Position numbers and translations under genes: made by a program | Part shown: piece by piece, positions 1 to 5,294 of the stretch | How positions within the stretch are numbered: position 1 is the stretch's first letter | Layout: each line of letters starts with the position of its first letter | Notes under the pieces: model-generated | Database searches by the model: none | What the model was told of the DNA's origin: nothing | The model's input: the letters and a program-made list of their open reading frames with translations, nothing else | Assembly (NCBI GenBank): GCA_031284765.1 | Contig: JAITXK010000185.1 | Location: forward strand, 1-5,294 | Source of the DNA: Candidatus Symbiothrix sp. | GTDB taxonomy: Bacteria > Bacteroidota > Bacteroidia > Bacteroidales > Azobacteroidaceae | Direction: 5' to 3' | DNA: 5,294 nt

Positions 1-786
1 GGCGCTCCGAGCTTCAAAGAAGGCTTGCGTTACGGCGCTGAAGTTTTCCATGCATTGAAAAAAGTATTGCACGACAAAGGTCTGAGTACGGCAGTAGGCG
101 ACGAAGGCGGATTTGCTCCCAACTTGAGCGGTGGCACAGCCGAAGCTTTGGAATCTATCCTTTTGGCTATCAAAAATGCCGGTTTTGAACCGGGAAAAGA
201 CGTAACCATCGGTTTGGACTGCGCTTCTTCCGAATTTTACAAAGACGGCATTTACGATTATACCAAATTTGAAGGTGCAACCGGAGCTAAACGCAATTCG
301 GCACAACAAGTGGAATATTTGGCCGAATTGGTAAGCAAATATCCTATCGACTCCATCGAAGACGGCATGAGCGAAAACGATTGGGAAGGTTGGAAACTGT
401 TGACCGACAAACTCGGTGACAAAGTGCAATTAGTCGGCGACGATTTGTTCGTAACCAACGTACAATTCTTGAAAAAAGGCATCGAATTGGGTTGTGCCAA
501 CTCAATCCTTATCAAAGTAAATCAAATCGGTTCGTTGAGCGAAACCTTGGATGCTATTGAAATGGCGCACCGTGCAGGTTATACCTCGGTTACGTCCCAC
601 CGTTCGGGCGAAACAGAAGATTCGACGATTGCCGACATCGCTGTGGCTACCAACTCGGGACAAATCAAAACCGGTTCGTTGAGCCGTTCCGACCGGATGG
701 CTAAATACAACCAATTGCTTCGCATTGAAGAAGAATTGGGCGATTTGGCGGTGTATGGTTACAAAAAAGCACAACGTGTGAAATAA
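1..786 (+). CDS. eno: Enolase (phosphopyruvate hydratase), C-terminal part, 5' end outside the window
   Basis: Glycolytic and gluconeogenic cytosolic enzyme that interconverts 2-phosphoglycerate and phosphoenolpyruvate, Mg-dependent. The frame is open from base 1 (GAPSFKEGLRYG...), so the TTG at 25 is an internal Leu codon and not the start. The window holds 261 residues; enolases are about 430, so roughly the first 170 are missing and what is left is most of the barrel domain. Visible family residues, in window numbering: GDEGG with catalytic Glu35; metal ligands Asp73 (LDCASSEF), Glu120 (SIEDG) and the Asp pair 147/148 (GDDL); the signature LIKVNQIGS with catalytic Lys172; SHRSGETED with His200; and GQIKTG with Lys223. 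All active-site positions in this part are intact, so the gene looks functional. It ends with TAA, followed at once by an intrinsic terminator. Identification is near certain. Confidence 0.98.
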   Translation, partial: GAPSFKEGLRYGAEVFHALKKVLHDKGLSTAVGDEGGFAPNLSGGTAEALESILLAIKNAGFEPGKDVTIGLDCASSEFYKDGIYDYTKFEGATGAKRNSAQQVEYLAELVSKYPIDSIEDGMSENDWEGWKLLTDKLGDKVQLVGDDLFVTNVQFLKKGIELGCANSILIKVNQIGSLSETLDAIEMAHRAGYTSVTSHRSGETEDSTIADIAVATNSGQIKTGSLSRSDRMAKYNQLLRIEEELGDLAVYGYKKAQRVK

Positions 787-808
787 GATTGTCTGTCATA
801 ATGACTGA

Positions 809-848
809 GAAAGGTGTTCGGAGATTTTTCGGGCGCCTTTCTTTTTTT
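809..848 (+). terminator. Rho-independent terminator of eno
   Basis: A 12-base arm (809-820, GAAAGGTGTTCG) pairs with 830-841 (CGGGCGCCTTTC) around a 9-base loop. All positions pair, three of them as G-U, and a run of seven T follows (842-848). It starts 22 bases after the eno stop. On the opposite strand the three G-U pairs become A-C mismatches and no T run follows, so it should act mainly on eno transcripts and only weakly, if at all, on the convergent fucosidase transcript. Confidence 0.85.
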
Positions 849-863
849 ATGTATTTTGAGAAA

Positions 864-2351
864 TCAAATAATCGCCTGCTGATAATTATCCAAATCCTTT
901 TTATCTATTTCTTTCAGTTCAAGTTCGATGACAAAGGCTTGTGTGCACTTTTGCACTGCTTTCGGCAAGATAATATCATAATACGAATTGCCGAATTTAT
1001 CACGGAAATAGGTGGCGGGCTTGCCGTTGCCCTTGATGCGGGCAGGTTGTTGGTTGAGCAGAAATTGCGCCTTTCCGATGACATAAATCATGCCTTCGGT
1101 TTTGCTTTTCGGCAGTTTCACGCGCACCAGGTTGTTCGCCGGTTTATTGAAAACGGTCAGATAGATTTTGTGGTCTTTTTGGGTCGAATATCCCCAATCT
1201 TGTTTTTCCAATAGCGAGTGTTGTACGTCGTACACTGCATTGCCGTTGATTGACAACCATTTTCCGATAGATTTGGCAATATCGGATTCCTCTTTCCGAA
1301 TATTTCCTTTTCCGTCGGGGCCGAAATTGATAACAAAATTGCCGTCCAGCGAACGGGTTTTGGCCATCATTTCGATTAAATCATCGGATGTTTTCACGTA
1401 GCTCCATGACCAATCGCGGTGGTAGCCCCATTGATTTTCGGGAATCGTCATCACACATTCCCAGTCGTTTCCTCCGACTTCTTTCAAATTGGCGGGCAGG
1501 TTGCGTTCGAAGCGTTGGTCGTAGTCGTCAATTAAGTCGCCGTTGGCATCCACGTGGCGTTTGCCGGTATCATCGGCGCGGAAACGGCTTCCGATAATCA
1601 AGCCGGGACGGATGGAGCGCAGTTCTTCGCCCAGCGCATCAACCCAAGCCGCCTGTTCAATCCATGCTTTGTCCCACGAGCCGTCGAACCAAAGGCCTTT
1701 GACTTGCGGATAATTGGTCAGCAATTCGATTAACTGATTGCGGGTAAATTGCTTAAACTGTTCGTATTCCGCTTTATCCGTTTCGGTTTTCACCACGGAA
1801 CGATAGCCCGGTTGATTCCAGTCGATAATGGAAAAATAAAGATACACATCAATACCTTCAGCAGTATAGGCATCCACCAAAGCCTTGACAATGTCTTTTT
1901 TGTAAGGCGTGTTGGCCACCGTATAATCCGTATAGTTGCTGGGCCACATACAAAAGCCGTCGTGATGTTTCGTTGTGAAAATCAAATATTTAGCACCCAT
2001 TTGTTTGGCTTGTTTCGCCCATTTTACCGCATCGAAATCAACGGGATTGAATTGTTTATAGAGATTGTCGTAATCTTGTTTGGGCATTCCGCTCCACGAA
2101 CGAATCCATTCGGCCGCGCCCATATAGTTTTTGCCGTCCCATTGTCCGCCCGGAATGGCATACACGCCCCAATGAATGAATTGTCCAAGGCCGTACTTGC
2201 GCCAATGTTGCATAGCGGCATCGGTGCGTTTACCCAAGCGATGCGCTCCATGTTCCAAAGGGATGCGCTCTTTGTTGACACTCTGTGCAAAATTTTGTAT
2301 GGTAAAAATGAACGCAAATAAAAGTAGAAGCAAACTGATTTTTCTTTTCAT
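864..2351 (-). CDS. Secreted alpha-L-fucosidase, glycoside hydrolase family 29
   Basis: Retaining exo-enzyme that removes terminal L-fucose from glycans, probably in the periplasm or outside the cell. It has 495 residues. The signal peptide comprises KRK, a hydrophobic stretch at about residues 5-18, and a likely cut near the FAQS motif (21-24). No lipobox Cys and no type IX sorting domain are seen. The catalytic barrel spans about 40-365: FIHWGVYAIPGGQW (58-71), KHHDGF (128-133), and GLWFDGSW (219-226) with Asp223 as the expected nucleophile. WECVMTIPENQWGY (297-310) and NFGPDGKGNI (342-351) are also typical of GH29. The acid/base is not fixed by eye; Glu282 and Glu298 are candidates. A C-terminal beta-sandwich follows at about 370-478. 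The ATG at 2351 is chosen because it begins the signal peptide and sits 25 bases after a promoter box; no Shine-Dalgarno is present. The gene is monocistronic, with housekeeping genes on both sides and no SusC/SusD in view. Family assignment is firm; linkage specificity (alpha-1,2 versus 1,3/1,4) cannot be read. Confidence 0.94.
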   Translation of the reverse strand: MKRKISLLLLLFAFIFTIQNFAQSVNKERIPLEHGAHRLGKRTDAAMQHWRKYGLGQFIHWGVYAIPGGQWDGKNYMGAAEWIRSWSGMPKQDYDNLYKQFNPVDFDAVKWAKQAKQMGAKYLIFTTKHHDGFCMWPSNYTDYTVANTPYKKDIVKALVDAYTAEGIDVYLYFSIIDWNQPGYRSVVKTETDKAEYEQFKQFTRNQLIELLTNYPQVKGLWFDGSWDKAWIEQAAWVDALGEELRSIRPGLIIGSRFRADDTGKRHVDANGDLIDDYDQRFERNLPANLKEVGGNDWECVMTIPENQWGYHRDWSWSYVKTSDDLIEMMAKTRSLDGNFVINFGPDGKGNIRKEESDIAKSIGKWLSINGNAVYDVQHSLLEKQDWGYSTQKDHKIYLTVFNKPANNLVRVKLPKSKTEGMIYVIGKAQFLLNQQPARIKGNGKPATYFRDKFGNSYYDIILPKAVQKCTQAFVIELELKEIDKKDLDNYQQAII

Positions 2352-2358
2352 GTGATTA

Positions 2359-2408
2359 ATTTGTTTTTTATCGGAACAAAGGTAATCATATTCATTTCAT
2401 TTGTTTTT
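2359..2408. repeat. Direct repeat ATTTGTTTTT in the divergent promoter region
   Basis: The 10-base word ATTTGTTTTT occurs at 2359-2368 and again at 2399-2408, exactly 40 bases apart on the same strand. The two copies flank the fucosidase -7 box. They may be paired regulator sites or a chance result of T-rich intergenic sequence; the sequence alone does not decide. Confidence 0.35.
2377..2384 (-). promoter_or_regulatory. Promoter -7 box for the fucosidase gene
   Basis: Read on the - strand this is TACCTTTG, a perfect match to the Bacteroidota -7 consensus TAnnTTTG. It lies 25 bases upstream of the ATG, which would give an untranslated leader of about 20 bases. I find no TTG at the usual -33 distance, so the promoter may be weak or depend on an activator. 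Confidence 0.6.
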
Positions 2409-2412
2409 ACTG

Positions 2413-2426
2413 TTTTTGGTCAAAAA
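2413..2426. repeat. Perfect short palindrome TTTTTG-GT-CAAAAA upstream of dapB
   Basis: Six-base arms (2413-2418 and 2421-2426) are perfectly inverted around GT. The palindrome covers the candidate -33 element of the dapB promoter, a position where a bound dimeric regulator could block or recruit RNA polymerase. There is no T run or RNA-stable stem, so it is not a terminator. An operator role is inference only. Confidence 0.35.
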
Positions 2427-2449
2427 TTTGAGAAAAACAGCTATATTTG
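2416..2449 (+). promoter_or_regulatory. Promoter for the dapB-lepB-wbqC-rnhB cluster
   Basis: TATATTTG at 2442-2449 is a perfect Bacteroidota -7 box (TAnnTTTG). The best upstream partner is TTG at 2416-2418 with a 23-base spacer, at the long end of the accepted range. The dapB ATG begins 19 bases after the box, so the leader is only around 10-15 bases, A-rich and without Shine-Dalgarno. It is the only convincing promoter seen ahead of the four + strand genes. Confidence 0.65.
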
Positions 2450-2467
2450 TAGTCTAAATAAAAAAAC

Positions 2468-3184
2468 ATGAACATTGTGCTTATCGGCTACGGCAAAATG
2501 GGCCGCGAAATAGAAAAAATCGCCTTGGAGAGAGGGCACGAAATTGTATCCATCATCGATATTGATAATCCTGAAGATTTCGATTCGGCGGAGTTTTTAT
2601 CGGCCGAAGTTGCCATTGAATTTACTCGTCCAGAAACGGCCTTCGCCAATTATCAAAAATGTTTCGCTCGGAATATTCCGGTGGTTTCGGGCACAACGGG
2701 ATGGTTGCAACAGTTGGACGAAGTAAAAAAAGCCTGTGCCGAAAATCATCAAACTTTCTTTTATGCGTCCAATTTCAGCATTGGAGTCAATGTGTTTTTT
2801 GCCGTGAATAAACACTTGGCGTGCATCATGAATCAATTTCCGCAATACGATGTTTGCATGAAAGAAATTCATCATATTCATAAATTGGATTCGCCAAGCG
2901 GAACAGGTATCACCTTGGCCGAAGGCATATTGGCAAATATCGACCGCAAAAAACAATGGAAAGAAAGCGAAACAGGCAATGCCGGTGATTTGCTGATTCA
3001 TACTCAACGAGAAGGGGAAGTGCCGGGCATTCATGAAATTATTTATGAATCGGATGCCGATACCCTTTCGATTAAACACGATGCCAAAAACCGCAAAGGC
3101 TTTGCGCTGGGTGCGGTATTGGCTGCCGAATATACGCGGGGAAAATCGGGTTTCCTCACGATGAACGATTTATTAAAATTATAA
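2468..3184 (+). CDS. dapB: 4-hydroxy-tetrahydrodipicolinate reductase
   Basis: Cytosolic enzyme of the diaminopimelate pathway. It reduces 4-hydroxy-tetrahydrodipicolinate to tetrahydrodipicolinate with NAD(P)H, feeding lysine and peptidoglycan. It has 238 residues. The N-terminal Rossmann fold begins with GYGKMG (7-12); FTRPE (52-56) and SGTTGW (74-79) contact the nucleotide. The substrate domain carries SNFSIGVN (101-108) and the catalytic block EIHHIHK (133-139), where His135 and Lys139 match E. coli His159 and Lys163, then SPSGTG (142-147). It is about 35 residues shorter than E. coli DapB, mostly because the segment after the second strand is missing; as I recall this is normal for Bacteroidota. 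That strand ends in acidic residues (IDID, 30-33), hinting at use of NADH. The ATG at 2468 starts directly at the Rossmann strand. It is the first gene of the cluster, 10 bases before lepB. Confidence 0.96.
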   Translation: MNIVLIGYGKMGREIEKIALERGHEIVSIIDIDNPEDFDSAEFLSAEVAIEFTRPETAFANYQKCFARNIPVVSGTTGWLQQLDEVKKACAENHQTFFYASNFSIGVNVFFAVNKHLACIMNQFPQYDVCMKEIHHIHKLDSPSGTGITLAEGILANIDRKKQWKESETGNAGDLLIHTQREGEVPGIHEIIYESDADTLSIKHDAKNRKGFALGAVLAAEYTRGKSGFLTMNDLLKL

Positions 3185-3194
3185 CACAAGCAAC

Positions 3195-4628
3195 ATGAGT
3201 GACACACGAAAAAGCATTAAAGAACGGATTTCAACCGCCACGAAATCGCAATGGCTACGATTTGCCCTTGTTTCCATTTTATACATCTTATTTACGATTT
3301 GGGACAACAACTATTGGTTGTTATTCGGATTACTGTTGATTTTTGATATTTATATCTCCAAAGTCATCCCTTGGGACGGATGGAAAAATTCGCAAATCAG
3401 AAGTTTGCGGAAAATTGCGGAATGGGCTGACGCCATCGTCTTCGCCTTGATTGCCGTTTATTTCATCAATATCTTTATTTTTCAGAACTATAAAATTCCG
3501 ACTTCTTCGTTGGAAAAGACATTGTTGGTGGGTGATTACCTGTTTGTCAGCAAAGTGAATTACGGCCCGCGTGTGCCGAATACGCCTTTGTCTTTTCCGC
3601 TCACGCATCACACCTTGCCGATAGTCAACACTAAATCGTATTCCGATTGGCCGCATTGGCCTTACAAGCGTTTGGAAGGCTTGAGTCATGTAAAACGGGG
3701 CGATATTGTGGTTTTCAATTATCCTACGGGAGATACCGTGGCGTTGAAAGTTCAAAATCCCGATTATTACGATTTGATTACTCATTGGACAACGCGCGAG
3801 CGTGTTCATAGCGATGAAACTACGTTTGGAAAAGTCGTTTACCGTCCGGTGGACAGACGGGAAAATTACGTGAAACGTTGTATCGGAATGCCGGGCGATT
3901 CGTTGCAAATTGTTGATAATCTGACATATATTAACGGAAACTCATTTGCTACTCCGGGAAAAGCGCAATTCAATTATTTTGTTGAAACGTCAGGCAACTT
4001 TTTCACAGAAAAGCAATTCCGTAAATTAGGCGTCAGCAAAGACGACCAACAATTATACAATCGTTCGTCCGATGCAGAGACTGTTTTCGAGATGTTCGGC
4101 ATCGAACCCAATGCGAACGGAACCTACAATCCTGTTTATCGTCTTCCTTTGACGGCAAAAGTGGTACAATTCCTGAAAAACAGTAGTTGGTTGAAATCCA
4201 TTCATATTGAACCGGAAATGTTCGGTGGAGAAACCTATCCCTACGGATACAATACCGGTTGGTCGAGAGATAATTTTGGTCCGCTTTGGATTCCGAAACA
4301 AGGCGAAACCATCGTACTGAACGAAGAAAATCTGGCTTTTTATTCGCGTTGTATTGTGAATTATGAAGGCAATACACTTCATCAGTCCGGCAATCAGATT
4401 TTCATCAACGGCGTTCCGGCAAACAGTTATACGTTCCGGCAAAATTATTATTTTATGATGGGCGACAACCGCCACAACTCGGCCGATTCGCGTTATTGGG
4501 GATTTGTACCGGAAGACCATATTGTGGGAACTCCCCTGCTTATCTGGCTGTCGCTGGATAAAGACCGCTCCTGGTTGGATGGAAAAATTCGGTGGAGTAG
4601 GATTTTTACGCGGGTAAGTGCACAATGA
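3195..4628 (+). CDS. lepB: Signal peptidase I, long Bacteroidota form
   Basis: Membrane-bound Ser/Lys protease (family S26) that removes signal peptides from exported proteins on the periplasmic side. It has 477 residues. Three hydrophobic segments are visible at about 21-36, 40-55 and 78-96; the last leads straight into the active site. Box B is IPTSSLEKTLLVGD (101-114); alignment to E. coli IPSGSM makes Ser105 the nucleophile. Box C is RGDIVVFNYP (168-177); box D is YVKRCIGMPGD (225-235) with general base Lys227; box E is GDNRHNSADSRYWGF (423-437). The spacing from catalytic Ser to Lys is 122 residues against 55 in E. coli, and from Lys to box E about 196 against about 127, so both inter-box regions are enlarged. 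Leu106 replaces the usual Met after the Ser. The ATG follows dapB by 10 bases and the stop overlaps the next start (ATGA), suggesting coupled translation. Identification is firm. Confidence 0.96.
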   Translation: MSDTRKSIKERISTATKSQWLRFALVSILYILFTIWDNNYWLLFGLLLIFDIYISKVIPWDGWKNSQIRSLRKIAEWADAIVFALIAVYFINIFIFQNYKIPTSSLEKTLLVGDYLFVSKVNYGPRVPNTPLSFPLTHHTLPIVNTKSYSDWPHWPYKRLEGLSHVKRGDIVVFNYPTGDTVALKVQNPDYYDLITHWTTRERVHSDETTFGKVVYRPVDRRENYVKRCIGMPGDSLQIVDNLTYINGNSFATPGKAQFNYFVETSGNFFTEKQFRKLGVSKDDQQLYNRSSDAETVFEMFGIEPNANGTYNPVYRLPLTAKVVQFLKNSSWLKSIHIEPEMFGGETYPYGYNTGWSRDNFGPLWIPKQGETIVLNEENLAFYSRCIVNYEGNTLHQSGNQIFINGVPANSYTFRQNYYFMMGDNRHNSADSRYWGFVPEDHIVGTPLLIWLSLDKDRSWLDGKIRWSRIFTRVSAQ

Positions 4629-5272
4629 CCCCCCTTTTGTCCATTGCATATTTGGCTCCTGTCGAATATTATGTGCAGTTGTACCAAAGTCCGCAAGTCC
4701 TCATCGAACAGCAAGATAATTATGTGAAGCAAACCTATCGCAACCGTTGTGTCATCGCTTCGGCCAATGGTTTGCAGACTTTGAGTATTCCGATTATCAA
4801 GCCCGAAACACCCAAGATTCTGACCCGCGATATTCGTATTGCCGGACACGGTGATTGGCAACATTTGCATTGGAATGCGATTGTTTCGGCTTATCGTTCT
4901 TCTCCATTTTTCGAGTATTATGAAGCTGATTTTCGTCCGTTTTACGAGAAACAACCTCAATTTTTATTCGATTTCGATGAACAATTACGGGAATTAGTTT
5001 GCTCATTGGTAGATATTTCTCCGAATGTCATCTATTCTTCCGAATATATAAAAACGGTTTCCGGTGACACCTTGGATTTGCGGGAAGCTATTCATCCCAA
5101 GAAGCCCGCTGTTTTGAATGCATTCAAGCCTTATTATCAGGTCTTTGAAAGCAGATTTGGCTTTCAATCCAATCTGAGTATTTTGGATTTATTGTTTAAT
5201 ATGGGGACGGAATCGGTACTTGTCCTGCAAAATCATTCATCATGTTGTTGTCCTGTTTACACCCCAATTTGA
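4625..5272 (+). CDS. WbqC-like family protein
   Basis: Soluble protein of 215 residues with no signal peptide or membrane segment. It resembles the WbqC-like family, named after a gene in an O-antigen cluster; its biochemical role is not established to my knowledge. Recognisable blocks: AYLAPVEYY (8-16); IEQQDNYVKQTYRNRC (27-42); a short strand region with SIPI (54-57); RDIRI (68-72); HLHWNAIVSAYRSSPFFEYY (80-99); DFRPFYEK (102-109); LDLREAIHPKK (150-160); and LSILDLLFNMGTES (184-197). The His/Arg/Asn-rich blocks (39-42 and 80-84) look like a candidate active or ligand site. The ATG overlaps the lepB stop by four bases, so translation is probably coupled. The last dozen residues (HSSCCCPVYTPI), after the conserved LLFNMG block, lie over the start of rnhB and do not look like family sequence. 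Family assignment is good; function is open. Confidence 0.88.
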   Translation: MTPLLSIAYLAPVEYYVQLYQSPQVLIEQQDNYVKQTYRNRCVIASANGLQTLSIPIIKPETPKILTRDIRIAGHGDWQHLHWNAIVSAYRSSPFFEYYEADFRPFYEKQPQFLFDFDEQLRELVCSLVDISPNVIYSSEYIKTVSGDTLDLREAIHPKKPAVLNAFKPYYQVFESRFGFQSNLSILDLLFNMGTESVLVLQNHSSCCCPVYTPI

Positions 5273-5294
5273 TAGAAGCCGGTTGCGATGAGGC
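5242..5294 (+). CDS. rnhB: Ribonuclease HII, N-terminal fragment, 3' end outside the window
   Basis: From ATG at 5242 the frame reads MLLSCLHPNLIEAGCDEA and runs off the window. (I/V)xGxDEAGRG is the first metal-binding motif of ribonuclease HII. Here EAGCDEA supplies its Asp and Glu (residues 16 and 17), and the short N-terminal lead before it is typical of Bacteroidota enzymes. The enzyme cuts RNA in RNA/DNA hybrids and single ribonucleotides in DNA. The previous stop in this frame is at 5197-5199 and no other ATG lies between, so 5242 is the natural start. That start lies inside the preceding gene, overlapping it by 31 bases in another frame. Only 17 complete codons are visible, hence moderate confidence. 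Confidence 0.78.
   Translation, partial: MLLSCLHPNLIEAGCDE

Noticed and set aside
25..27. TTG as a start codon for a 253-residue enolase
   Set aside because: The frame is open upstream to base 1 and the upstream residues fit enolase; the gene is cut by the window edge and not shortened.
789..1214. Open frame of 141 codons on the + strand starting just after eno
   Set aside because: It runs through the eno terminator hairpin and then antisense to the fucosidase; composition is that of a complement of coding DNA and no family is recognised.
1749..2321. Open frame of 190 codons on the + strand inside the fucosidase
   Set aside because: Fully antisense to the conserved GH29 barrel; no recognisable motif or own promoter.
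864..2351. Polysaccharide utilisation locus
   Set aside because: Only one glycosidase is present; no SusC/SusD, sulfatase, regulator or transporter gene is in the window.
2597..3079. Open frame of 160 codons on the - strand inside dapB
   Set aside because: Shadow of the well-conserved dapB frame.
3185..3194. Possible promoter or terminator between dapB and lepB
   Set aside because: Only 10 bases, with no hairpin and no TAnnTTTG box; the genes are most simply co-transcribed.
3330..3908. Open frame of 192 codons on the - strand inside lepB
   Set aside because: Antisense to catalytic boxes B to D of lepB; rich in Arg/Ile/His as expected from a complementary frame.
4053..4960. Open frames on the - strand (198 and 155 codons) over lepB and the WbqC-like gene
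   Set aside because: Both lie over strongly recognised genes and have no protein similarity I can see.
1..5294. CRISPR array, tRNA, rRNA, insertion sequence or attachment site
   Set aside because: No regularly spaced repeats, no cloverleaf or CCA end, no transposase and no terminal inverted repeats were seen on either strand.

Overview
The window reads as a piece of a Bacteroidota chromosome, most likely order Bacteroidales. Four things point there: the gene order dapB-lepB-wbqC-like, the enlarged signal peptidase I, two perfect TAnnTTTG promoter boxes of the Bacteroidota type, and the general absence of Shine-Dalgarno sequences in front of the starts. Genus cannot be set from this sequence alone. 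Coding density is high, and no gene-free stretch exceeds about 120 bases.

Layout. Positions 1-786 hold the C-terminal 261 residues of enolase (+ strand, cut by the window edge). A strong intrinsic terminator at 809-848 follows. Convergent to it on the - strand lies a secreted GH29 alpha-L-fucosidase (864-2351), which stands alone. A 116-base divergent region (2352-2467) carries one promoter box for each direction, a short palindrome and a direct repeat. From 2468 to the window end runs a tight + strand cluster: dapB (lysine/diaminopimelate synthesis), lepB (signal peptidase I, 10 bases downstream), a WbqC-family protein (4-base ATGA overlap with lepB), and the first codons of rnhB (ribonuclease HII), which overlap the WbqC gene by 31 bases.

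How the genes work together. Enolase is glycolysis. The dapB-lepB-wbqC-rnhB cluster looks like one transcript of housekeeping genes (peptidoglycan/lysine precursor, export processing, a conserved protein of unclear function, RNA-primer and ribonucleotide removal). The fucosidase is a glycan-harvesting enzyme with its own promoter, set between housekeeping blocks with no visible SusC/SusD partner. I see no mobile element, CRISPR array, tRNA or rRNA. I do not see an undescribed system here. The least understood items are the WbqC-family protein and its compressed junction with rnhB.
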